Shown here: positions 45,184-54,833 of the stretch, in pieces | How the letters are laid out: every line of letters begins with the position of its first letter | How positions within the stretch are numbered: position 1 is the first letter of the stretch | Assembly (NCBI RefSeq): GCF_037126465.1 | Contig: NC_088201.1 | Span: forward strand, 233,687,406-233,751,405 | Length of the DNA stretch: 64,000 bases | Reading direction: 5' to 3' | From: Ornithodoros turicata | Taxonomy: Eukaryota > Arthropoda > Arachnida > Ixodida > Argasidae | The notes under the pieces: generated by a model | The model's database searches: none | What the model was told of the DNA's origin: nothing | The model's input: only the letters and a program-made list of their open reading frames with translations | Made by a program: the position numbers and the translations under genes

Positions 45184-46779
45184 ATGCAGTCGAACGAAAC
45201 GCCCGTTAGCCCCGAACCACCTTGCATGTCAGCTACCCCTGTTTACCCGTCGAGTAACAAGGAGACAGCCTCTGGTAATGTATCAGGAAGCCCTCAGTCC
45301 CGCCAGCACACTTCTGGTTCTTCGGCACCCAGTGGGAGCTCATCTGAGCCTGCAACACACCTCGGGTCAACGCCAGCCAGAAGTCCTCCGTTCTATTCGC
45401 TAAGGAGCTTAGAGACACCCGAAGAAAGCGAACCATATCCAGAAGAAGACCACGACAACACCTTCTATGTCTGGACCTTCTGCACTATCGTATGTAGCGT
45501 TATGATTTTACCCTCTGGAATCCTCTTCCTTAACTTCCTTCGAAGTGGTTCCAGCGACGTCGAAACTGCAAGCGTAACATCGTTGACCGGAGATTCCGCG
45601 AGCCGTTCTTCAACGTCGAGTTTTGACCACGTCACGGTCCCGGAGCACTGGGAGGGACTCCCACCTACGTGTCTGAAGAGCGCAGCTATCTCCGACAACA
45701 TCACTGACGTAGCCGACTCTGACATCGTACGGAACAACATCAGTGAGCCCAGTAAGGACGTGGTATTCTGCTGTATTTACAACAACAGCCGTTTCCGAAA
45801 ACCGAAACAATACGACTACCTCCCGAAGCACGTACCATTCCATCTCTGCTCTTGCGTGATCTACTGGTCAGTGGGCATCGACGCTGGTCAGCTGGTCAGT
45901 AGGGTTCCCAGTTTCGATCACTATTACGGTCTTCGACAGCTTGGATCGCTCAAGCGCAAGTGGAACACGATTTTGCTCTCAGTGGGAGGATATCCCGAGG
46001 ACAGCTTTCAGTTCGCTCGGCTCGGTTGGGACAAGCGAATGATGGCAAGATTCGCTGTAGACATCCTGGACACCGTCCTTCGTTTCCACCTGGATGGCGT
46101 CAACATACATTGGGTGTATCCTGAGGACCCCTGCGGACTTCCATACGACGGAGAGACGCTGGCAGACCTCCTGGACAGACTGAAAGAACTGTTTCATCTC
46201 AATACCCAAGTTGGACGCCATTTCAATGTTACACTGATGCTACCCGGCACCGCAAGCATAGCTCACCAGCATTTCAATATTTCCCTCCTTGCCGATAAGG
46301 TTGATACCTTGTTTTTCGACACGAAGGTTTCCACATTTTCCACTGATCAAGATATCTCCCGGCAGTGTCTGCTGGCAAAGTATAATTTCGATGCAGCCTG
46401 GAAAGCAATCAGCGCTCTGGCACCAGTGAAGGCTTGCTTCAGCGTCAGCCTGCTCTTTGAAGCAGCAGCGTATCCTGGAGGCAAACCGTGGATGCCACAC
46501 GAAATATCCAATGAAAGCGGCAAAGCTGCGCTCTTTGAGTTTTGTACACTAGGTGTGTGGGAGTTCACATCCTTTCGTGGCTGCGAGGCATACAGGTATG
46601 GGAAAGGAACGCAGGGCGAAATGTTTTTCGTCGAATCTTTGACCTTGCTGAAACGTAAATTTTCGAAAGGAAGATGCGTCCTTGTGTTCGACATCGACTT
46701 CGACGATTATAACGGAACGTGTCCATCACCTTTCGAGCAGGACTATGGACTAAAAAGGGTACGGAATGCGACGGTGTAG
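45184..46779 (+). CDS. Chitinase-like GH18 type II membrane protein, copy 1 (catalytically dead)
   Basis: 531 residues, single exon. Residues 1-92 are Pro/Ser/Glu-rich without signal peptide; 93-118 is one transmembrane helix; about 192-531 is a GH18-type ectodomain, so the predicted topology is type II. GH18 landmarks: strand 1 (VVFCCIYNN, PFHLCSCVIYW), LLSVGG (264-269) for the S-x-GG motif, DGVNIHWVYP (304-313) for the active-site strand, and a C-terminal VFDIDFDDYNGTC (501-513). In active chitinases the active-site strand is D-G-x-D-x-D-W-E; here the second Asp is N307, the third H309 and the acid Glu V311, so hydrolysis is not expected. Eight N-glycosylation sequons (N172, N185, N200, N348, N365, N443, N510, N528). 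Role inferred: surface glycan or chitin binding, or a structural role. Start chosen as the ATG where homology to both paralogues begins. AATAAA follows the stop at 46783-46788. Confidence 0.93.
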   Translation: MQSNETPVSPEPPCMSATPVYPSSNKETASGNVSGSPQSRQHTSGSSAPSGSSSEPATHLGSTPARSPPFYSLRSLETPEESEPYPEEDHDNTFYVWTFCTIVCSVMILPSGILFLNFLRSGSSDVETASVTSLTGDSASRSSTSSFDHVTVPEHWEGLPPTCLKSAAISDNITDVADSDIVRNNISEPSKDVVFCCIYNNSRFRKPKQYDYLPKHVPFHLCSCVIYWSVGIDAGQLVSRVPSFDHYYGLRQLGSLKRKWNTILLSVGGYPEDSFQFARLGWDKRMMARFAVDILDTVLRFHLDGVNIHWVYPEDPCGLPYDGETLADLLDRLKELFHLNTQVGRHFNVTLMLPGTASIAHQHFNISLLADKVDTLFFDTKVSTFSTDQDISRQCLLAKYNFDAAWKAISALAPVKACFSVSLLFEAAAYPGGKPWMPHEISNESGKAALFEFCTLGVWEFTSFRGCEAYRYGKGTQGEMFFVESLTLLKRKFSKGRCVLVFDIDFDDYNGTCPSPFEQDYGLKRVRNATV

Positions 46780-46782
46780 TCG

Positions 46783-46788
46783 AATAAA
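46783..46788 (+). terminator. Polyadenylation signal candidate, copy 1
   Basis: AATAAA four bases after the stop codon, conserved in copy 2 (59457-59462). This would give a very short 3' UTR; other AATAAA-like words downstream could be used instead. Confidence 0.45.
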
Positions 46789-47199
46789 ATCATAGAATAG
46801 AAGGAGCTGTAACGTAGGACGAGACAGTTTTTAATATAAATTAATAAATATATTATTACAGTTTTCAAGAAACAAAATGAAATATACAGTTTTATGTGAC
46901 TATTGCATCTCGGTGGAAACGTCCCGGAGGAGTGCTTACTCGAACCATGTCGGATGTCCTAATAAACGCTTTTAGTTTATTCGTGACTGCCGCAATTGCA
47001 GGGCTCACACCCTGGCTATCACCACCTTGTATCCCGTTAGTTTGATCTACACACCCTATACCAGGCAACGCGTACGTAAGGGCTAAGTATCGCTTGGCCA
47101 AGAGGTAAGTCGGCAACATGCTGTAGCACAGCCAGGAAAGACTTCACAGGCATGTACAATTTTTCTTGTCGCGAAAATCAACCTCTGATTGCAAAACAA

Positions 47200-47632
47200 C
47201 CGGGAAATGAAAGTCAGGAACTCCAATAGGAGAGACAACGTGCGTCACTTCCGCTGTCTGTCACGGCGGTCTCGGCACCGCTCGCCAGGCGCTCAGTGTG
47301 CTCCGCGGCCTAATTTTATATCGGGATTGTGGCGGCATTTCAACTGATTCCCAAAACGCAATGGATTAACGAGATTCCCACTGTCCCTAAGAACACAGGC
47401 AGAGGGCGAATCCTCATCCAAAAGAAACAAAAGCCGTTTCTTGAGCCTGGCCGCTCCCGAGGGCGATCTTCGGATCCCCATAATGGGGGTTTGTCAGACC
47501 TGAACCAACACGGCGGCTATCTTTACAGATTCAATGGACGTCGGGCTTGGTGGGGTCTTCCCTCCTCGTCGGTCTTGCCGCGGCCGTCCCCCCAGCCGGG
47601 GATTCGCGGGAATATAGTATCATTGACCAGTA
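47200..47632 (+). other. Conserved 3' segment of the duplication, open in both copies
   Basis: Both units keep an open frame here (47329-47658; 60536-60820) beginning AAFQLIPKTQWINEIPTVPK. It opens at GTG directly after an in-frame TAA and has no ATG, so it is not called a gene. It could be an exon or part of an unknown transposon. In unit 2 the open sequence on the opposite strand continues beyond the duplication edge to 61113. Confidence 0.35.
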
Positions 47633-48043
47633 GTACCAGACAGCACATAGTGGGATAATAGATGCCTATGTGATGCCTAACCTTAGACATCTGGGATCAC
47701 TATAGAATGTCTGAGGCTAGACCTAATGTCCAGTAGCCGTCCTCTAGCATAGCAGTAGACGTGCTAATGTAACACTAACAGCCGTCTAACCTTAGACATT
47801 GATGCCCGTATTCACCAGTCCCACTTAGCCACTGGTTTAGTGACGTCTGGTTTAAGTTGGTCACGTGAGTACTTCGTCCGCCAATCACGAACAACCACCC
47901 CGCTGGTCTAACCCGGCTACCGTGAGGGCCATGTCGGCCTCCATGGAGTTTGTGTGCACAACGCATAGGCCTAATCTACGCTTCGCCGGAAATTTTTCGG
48001 CGAAATACAGGTAAGTTGACTTGTAAAGCTACTAGAAGCGTTG
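47633..48043. other. Non-coding, nothing recognised
   Basis: Short repeated words (CTTAGACAT, GTCTAACC) at 47640-47800 suggest a degraded MITE. No gene. Confidence 0.4.
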
Positions 48044-48772
48044 CAGACATGTACAAGATACTCAAAAATGTATTTAAGATAAGATAATAAATACTGACGT
48101 TAGAATGTAATTAAGATAGAGTATAAATACATGAAAATTAAAGTAATTAAGATAGAGTACGAAATACTTCAAAAAGTATTTGAAATACAATTAAGATAAT
48201 ATTTATCCTTGAACGTAAAAAGTCACCAGTCACTGGTCAATGCGGCATGTTGCCGCTAGGTGACATGAATCACCTAGTCCCCGCGTACTACGCAACCCGT
48301 CCTTGTGAGATAGGAGTCATCTAAACACAAGTCCCAAAAATATGACAAAGGGACACTAAATAACTCCACTAAGTATATGTGACGCAGAACAAAGCAAACT
48401 TCTAGCAGGTCAGAATTCGGCGTTACCGCTTCAGGGCACACATAATAGAACCCTCACTCGCAAAGGATTACTACACACGGGCCAAGGTCTCTAAATGGAG
48501 ACTTCCAAAAAAGGCCAATGTCCGGGTCAAGTCCGAAGAACTCAGGAAATTTCCACTGAACAAGCAAGATAAGGGAAAGACGAGACACAGAAAGTTTGAG
48601 AGGGAGAACCAAAATATGTAATTAGAGTATTGAGTAGAAAATACTATAAAATGTATTTTAAATAGAGTACAAATACACAAAACAAAAAGTATTGAGTAGA
48701 ATACTAAAATACCGCAAATTGTATTTATAATACAGTATTTTAAATACAATACTCCAAATACGTACAAGTCTG
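48044..48772. mobile_element. hAT-type MITE built of GTATTTAAATAC words
   Basis: CAGACATGTACAAGATACTC to CGTACAAGTCTG. Flanks are AGCGTTG and AGCGTTAG, an 8-bp duplication with one slip. The end (CAGACNTGTAC) matches that of the GTAAT-word MITEs at 3064 and 31775, but the internal word is different (AAGTATTTTAAATAC). Confidence 0.7.
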
Positions 48773-49336
48773 AGCGTTAGTAAGGCGAATGTTGTTGCAC
48801 TCCAATCAATATTTGCCCTCAACGTCTCATGTCGTTCGGCGTTCACACGACGTAAACCCGGCGGCCTAGCGATGGTCTAACTCACATGTATTTGCGTTGG
48901 ACTGATTTAAACTAGGGGTGGGGGTAGTTTAAAGCCGATCTACCGCGGAGCAGCTGTGAATGAGCCTTTCAAGAAACAACCCAAAAATTTACAACAACGA
49001 GCGCTCCCTTTTCCAGTCTTCGCACAAAGACGGCCGTGATATGACGCACTCAAATGAAAGAATAGCCATGCCAAATATATAGCCATGTCAAGAATAGCCA
49101 TGTCAAGAATAGCCATGTCAAATGCCAAAAATAGTTTCTGCTGGAAGCTGTTGTCTCAAGTCGAAATTTCGCAAATTCAGCAAAAAGAACGTTGTGAGGA
49201 ACCCGTGAGCGAAGCAAGTGAAGTAATGAACCCGCAGTCGATAAAAAGTCAATGATCTATATGAAGTGAATTTTGAAATTCGCTCTCCTAATTTAGGACC
49301 AACATCATCAATGTCAGTGATGTCAACATTGGCAGC
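48773..49336. repeat. Non-coding with a 16-18 bp minisatellite
   Basis: About four tandem AGAATAGCCATGTCAA units at 49056-49125. Nothing else recognised. Confidence 0.75.
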
Positions 49337-50680
49337 TACACTCTAAGAAAAAAAGGAGTAAAACGGGGAGTAATTGCAGCTTCTACTCCCCTAGTCTGCA
49401 ATTACTCCTTATTTTAGTCCCCTAACCCAACATTTAGTCCCGACATTTACTCCACGGGACTGCAAATTGTCACTTAACTTCGCGAATGGTCTCCTGAATG
49501 CAACAGTCGAAGTAAATATGTGCCCTTGGTCAATTTGAACGACATAAGGCTGTATAACTCAGCCAACGTAGCAATTTTGCAGCCACACAGAGTAAGAAAC
49601 AGTTAGTGCATCTTTCTTCGCAAATTGTGCCCTAGTATGGCGCAAGATTTTATATCACTCGATATATCATGGTTGACGGTTTGCTTCAAAGTATTTTCAT
49701 GCATGCGCACTAATTATGTACCTGGGACTCTTACAACAGCGTGTGAAATGCGGTCTTCACTCTGTGACATTCATTTACTCCCGTGCATTTACTCCCGAAA
49801 GGGACTATTTTTTGTGGCAATGCAATTACTCCCCAAAAGGAGTAAAAGTACCCCCTATGAAAATGCATTTTGCCTTTCTGCAGACTTCTTGTGGACTTCT
49901 TGTTTCCTGTCTTGACAGTGTGTTGACTTCGACTTCTTGTTGATCAAGTCAACAGGAATTGCTGTTGACATCATGTTGACAATTCCTTGAACTACCATGT
50001 GTATCCTCTGTGGACAAGGCACATAGGTGACGTTGTTGACAATTTGTGGTCTTTCTGTGCACCTATGTAACAAGTACTTATTTCGACCGTTTTATCTTAT
50101 AGATGGATTTTGTATTATTAATCACTGCCTTATCGGCCAGTAATGACTCCAGAGGTCGACCTCTAGGGGTACCGAGCATTCCCTAAAAGGGGGCGGGGGT
50201 ATATGTGTATGAGGCATATTTGTAGTCTATTCATTGGGAGACAAAGGTGTATGGGTAATATCAGCAGTTTCAGGGTGAGTTGCAAAAAAAACAACAACAA
50301 CACATGTTGGGTATACACCCCTCCTGGGAGGTAGACAGATGCGTGTTATCGGCTCTCTAAACAAAGCGGTGTTTGAATCTGAATTTATGATCAAATGCAG
50401 CAGCTTGAATGCCACTTTGTCACCTTTTAGCTGCACATTAAAACTCTAAATACATTTTTGTTGGCTTTGAGATGGCTGTTCCTCGTATTATTTATACTTC
50501 AGTTCAGTATACAACGACCACATGAGGATCATGCACATGCGACCGACATGTTTGCTCCAATTTTTGACTCTGCGCCTCCGTGCCTCGCCCTCGCCTTGTC
50601 ACGAAGGAGTCATCGCGATTAGCATCATCGGAATGTCGTTGGAACGGTTACGACATGTTTCAACTGTCTTGTCCATTAGT

Positions 50681-51125
50681 GAACAAAGGAGGACGTGATT
50701 TTGCGTCGTAAGGGGTAAGCTGTGTGATCGAACTGTGTTCTTAGGTTTCACTTGTATTCACACCATAACTGTTGTGTTGTAGGCTTTTGTTGTTTGTTTC
50801 GAGCAGCGGCGTCCTGCCTCGCGTCCGGTCAGGTAAGTGTTTACAAGCATCAGTTCGTGGCCGGTTTTGCTTTAATTTCATTCTCGTTGTTGCAGGCCAT
50901 GAAAGAACAAAGTAGGATATGATTTTGCGTCGTAATGGGTAAGCTGTGTGATCGAAGTGAGTGATTCAGGTTCACTTGTATTCACACTATGACTGTTGTG
51001 CTGTAGGTTTTTGTTGTTTGCTTCGAGCACCGGCTGCAGTCTTGCGTCCCGTTCGGGTAAGTGTACAAGTATCAGTTCGTCGCCGTTGTTGATTCTGCTA
51101 ATTTCATTCTCGTTTTTGCAGGCCT
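50681..51125 (+). repeat. Two tandem ~220-bp units with splice-site-like signals
   Basis: Units 50681-50905 and 50906-51125. Each has GTGTTGTAG|G or GTGCTGTAG|G (like a 3' splice site), about 50 bases later CAG|GTAAGTG or CGG|GTAAGTG (like a 5' site), then TCTCGTTGTTGCAG|GCC or TCTCGTTTTTGCAG|GCC. A partial third unit starts near 51135. The mini-exon-like segments (50783-50832, 50897-50939, 51008-51057) have no common open frame. Confidence 0.7.
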
Positions 51126-51563
51126 TACTTTGTTGAACAGTAAGCTGGGTGAACCAACTTTGTTGTTCCTATGGCCATTTTACTCAGTTTTACTCACCTG
51201 CGTTTGAACATTACTAATTTGCAATTGCACGCCCTATTTCAGACACATTTCTCTCCAATGCTTCGAGACGACGCTTTCGCCGAAATTCAATGAATTTTGA
51301 AGTCCAGCGTTTAGTGTTTCATCGTGGGTCGCCAGAAGAACAGCAGATCATTGACTGTCAATTGTGCGACGCAACACTGTGTGGCACGAAGCATGTGTAC
51401 GTGTGAAATACTTCACTACCGTGTGCCCGGGATGTATTGTATGATTGTGTTGGTACTGGATACTTCTGTCAAGGTATGCATTTTCGGAATAAAATAGATA
51501 CATATATAGTTTTGCAATACTTAATTTCGTGCAATTTATGCATGCTGCCAGTGAGTGAACATA

Positions 51564-51814
51564 TGCACTCATAGAAATACAACTTCACCGCATAGCACGC
51601 TCCTTGCCGACCATCAACTCGAATGATATCGCTATGTGCCCTGATTTGTTCAAACGGTAGGCGTACGCCTTTTTTGTGACACTTACGCTGTTCATAATTG
51701 TCACAAAAATGGCGTACGCCTCCCGTTTTCAGCAGATCGGCAGATAACGATATCATTCGAGATGATGGTTGGCCAGGAGCGTGCTATGCGGTGAAGTTCA
51801 TTTCTAAGAGTGTA
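51564..51814. mobile_element. Palindromic TA-MITE, divergent copy
   Basis: CACTCATAGAAATACAACTTC to TTCATTTCTAAGAGTG-TA. The loop subtype (GTACGCCTTTTTTGTGACAC) matches that at 19115-19612 rather than the copies at 27 kb. Left-hand TA not preserved. Confidence 0.8.
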
Positions 51815-52091
51815 GAGTCACAGGAAGTCCACAAAAAGTCTTCACACCATACGCCGGATAGTGTGTTGACAGTACACATAAAGTGAACAAAAATCGCACA
51901 GCCATTCTGTAGCCAAATGTCTACAGAAAGTTGAGGGCCATAAGTCAACAAGAAGTAAATATACGCTGGCAACACGATGTCTACAGAGACTCTGAAGAGA
52001 GTTTGCTACCCATGTTGACTGGGGTCTGTAGAAAGTAAACAGAAACTAAACACCCATTTTCATAAGGGACTCCTTTTTTTCTTAGAGTGTA

Positions 52092-53953
52092 CAGACACAA
52101 GTCGCTTTCCGATCCAAAGCTGCCGGAGGTCGTGCACAAACAGCTGTTTACAAAACGACGCTGATTGTGCGTGGTACTTTTAATACAGCCCCTAGTGCCT
52201 GTGTTATACGCAACTAACAATAGTTTGTGCTGTGCTGCCGTTGCTGGTTCTGATTGTTACATTTAACGACTTGCTGCACACTGCAGTGATCGCCGGTACT
52301 TGTCAACGGGCTTTGTGTTCCTAGATTACTGTTAAGTGTTTCCTGTTAAAAATGCATCCATCATGTTTGTCTCCTAAACTAAACGGAGGTCACAAGAGGG
52401 AGGGGGATTCCATGGAGCAGTTATACCTCCATGTGCCTTACAGCTGTACAGCGGAGTATGGTACATGTTACCCAGCATGTAAAGGCACAAATATCAAACA
52501 CGTAGTTCGCCTTTGTAATGTGCGAGTGACATTCCAAAATAGTAGCATTGAGAGGGTACCTGGAGTTATCTGTTGGATGTCCCAGTGCATTAACAAGGTA
52601 CAATATTTCAGATCTGACTCTGGAAAGGGCACCATATGGAGGAAGCTCTAGATCCCCTTGGAAGCTTGATTTGCTTGCCCAGAAAGATGCAAGCCCCATA
52701 GGAAAGCACTATTGCGTTCTGTCATTATGAAAGCACTAATGTTTTTTTGTTTTTTTTTAAATCGCTAAGAGCATGTTTCTTGGCACAATTTTGTAGTGGT
52801 GAGATCTGGCTATGCTTATCGGCTTCAACGCAGGGTGCTGCTGTATATCTCGACTGGGAGAAATTTTAACAAAACAGCGTGTATTTAGGATATCAGACTT
52901 GGTTATTCGATAACAGTACAGGTAGAAATATCCCGCAGAGGCATACAAGGAAATATTGCGAGCAGTGTTTTGTGTCAACGAATTTGTATGGACAAATGAG
53001 AGGCTTGACGGGGACATATATACACAACACTGTCGAGTGTCAAGCAGCCCATGTACTCATGATGTCGATACCACTGTCAGGAGTGTGCAGATACTGCGTG
53101 CAAAATTGTGTGCGGGTTTCACCTTGCCGGTTCAGGAGAAAATCCACAGAGAAGTGAAGATCTTAAAATTTTATAAGGACGCACATATAGGTACATGTGT
53201 AGCTCAAATGTGTGCTCTTCCGCTTCCAGCACACCACACCACCAGAAGGGGAGGGCAAATATGCGAACAACCAACATTTCTGCAATGATGATGCACCGTA
53301 ATATTAGAAAATATTCAAGGTGACAGCTAATTGCTTTTATGCTCACATTTATCATCTGCTAACAGTAGATGTGGCCCTGTAGACTGCCACCGCGAGACAC
53401 AAAACACAAGAAATCTGGCAGCAGACTTTATCAAAGCAACATATTTCTGGGATGCGGTTTCTGCCAATACAAGCCCATGACCATGATTCACACAGTGTTC
53501 CCTTTTATTGTGTGAGCAACACTGTGTATGCCCAACACTTTGTTTCTTTCCTTCCAAATTATCTGTTATGGGCACAGCAGTGCCTGTACCTCATGCTTTT
53601 GAGTTGTTTCTTTGCATTAAATCAATAAAACTTGTTCCACATTTCCGCAAGGATTATTATTATTATTAAGGATATCAAGTATTAGTTGTGAAGTACAGAT
53701 GTTTGTCCCCATGCCACATGCTATGGAAAGAAGAAATATTTACTACATTATGCATGGAGACACAACTCCAATGCATTGATAGTGCGACAGAGCGGAATTC
53801 TATTGGGCAGTTTAGCACGAAAAGCAGAACCACTAGCTGACACTCTTACTGGCACAGGAAGTATCAACACTGAACAGTTCAAATTACTGCTGTACATTCG
53901 ACATGAAGAGTGATCGAATACCGGAAATGCTGTCTGTTACACATGGAAGGACA
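52092..53953. other. Unrecognised sequence with short open frames
   Basis: Frames at 52352-52651 (99 codons, Cys-rich, starts MHPSCLSPKLNGGHK) and 52956-53288 (110 codons) show no domain I recognise. An ATCAATAAAACTTG signal occurs near 53622. It might be a decayed gene or unknown transposon; no paralogue occurs in the window. Confidence 0.35.
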
Positions 53954-54833
53954 TACAGGGTGTCCCAGAAAACGTGTCATTAAATTATAATAAAAAAACT
54001 ACGCCACCTAGAATCACGCGGTCAACAGCATTTGCTCTTATTAGGTTTTTGCCACCTCCTAATGCGAATGTCATGTACTCCAAGTTTAATTATGTAAATA
54101 TTTGCGAACCGAACTCGGAAATTTGCCAAGTAAAGGTAATTTTTTACCCCACCAATATGAAAAGCGTGCCGAGTTCACTCAAATTCACGATAATTCACAG
54201 TGATATTCACGAGCTATCCCATCGGAAAAAATAGCCGAATATCATGCTTTTCGGAGCATCGAACCATAGCGCGCGATGACTTTTTGAGCGCAATCGCTCT
54301 CAGTGCGACGAAAGGAGGTTCCGAAGCCAGCCCACAGAGTGATAGTAGAAAAAGTAACAGTTCCTAAAATTGGGAGAGGGAAAGCATTATCCCAGCGAAT
54401 GTCGGACGTGATAAGCCGTTCCTGTGTTATCTCCTTCTGCGATGTCGGGGAGGGCTGGGTTTCCAACCTCCTTTCGTCGGACTGACAAAGATTGCGCTGA
54501 AAAATTCATCGTGCGCTATTCTGTGCGACCTCCGTAGAGCATGATGTTCGGCTATTTTTTCCGATGGGATAGCTCCTGAATATTCCTGTCAATTCTCATT
54601 AACTTGACTAAATTAGACACGCTCTTCACATTGGTGGAGTAAAAAAGTGACCTTTACTAGGCAAATTTCCGACTTAAGCTCGCAAAAATTTACTTAATTA
54701 AACTTACGTTACACGACAGTCACATGAGGAGGTGGCAAAAGCCCAGTAAGAACAAATACCATTGACCTCATGACTCTAGATGGTGTAGTTTTTTTATTAT
54801 AATTCAATGACACGTTTTCTGGGACACCCTGTA
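53954..54833. mobile_element. 880-bp TA-flanked fold-back element, copy 2
   Basis: TA-CAGGGTGTCCCAGAAAACG to CGTTTTCTGGGACACCCTG-TA; almost the same length as 19863-20743 and similar throughout. The flanks do not mirror each other as they do in copy 1. Confidence 0.92.

Larger units (their letters stand above)
44673..47632 (+). repeat. Segmental duplication, unit 1
   Basis: Begins CACTGACTGCAAATGAC and ends near GCCGGGGATTCGCGGG. The second unit is 57331-60836. Homology covers about 510 bp upstream of the GH18 start codon, the gene, and about 850 bp downstream. Unit 2 is longer because of an insertion of roughly 535 bp at 59558-60092. Confidence 0.93.
49337..52091. mobile_element. 2.75-kb TA-flanked composite element
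   Basis: TA-CACTCTAAGAAAAAAAGGA to TCCTTTTTTTCTTAGAGTG-TA, perfect 18-20 base inverted ends with TA on both sides. Further in, CCTATGAAAATG (about 49854) and CATTTTCATAAGG (about 52057) form an inner inverted pair with related GTTGAC/GTCAAC words. It contains a tandem repeat with splice-like sites (50681-51125) and a palindromic TA-MITE (51564-51814). No transposase or other recognisable protein. Confidence 0.75.

Noticed and set aside
45979..46694. Antisense open frames of 80-115 codons inside both GH18 genes
   Set aside because: They persist only because the two sense genes are nearly identical; they have no features of their own.
49056..49125. CRISPR-like spaced repeat
   Set aside because: Units are directly tandem with almost no spacers, and the context is eukaryotic transposon debris; a minisatellite explains it.
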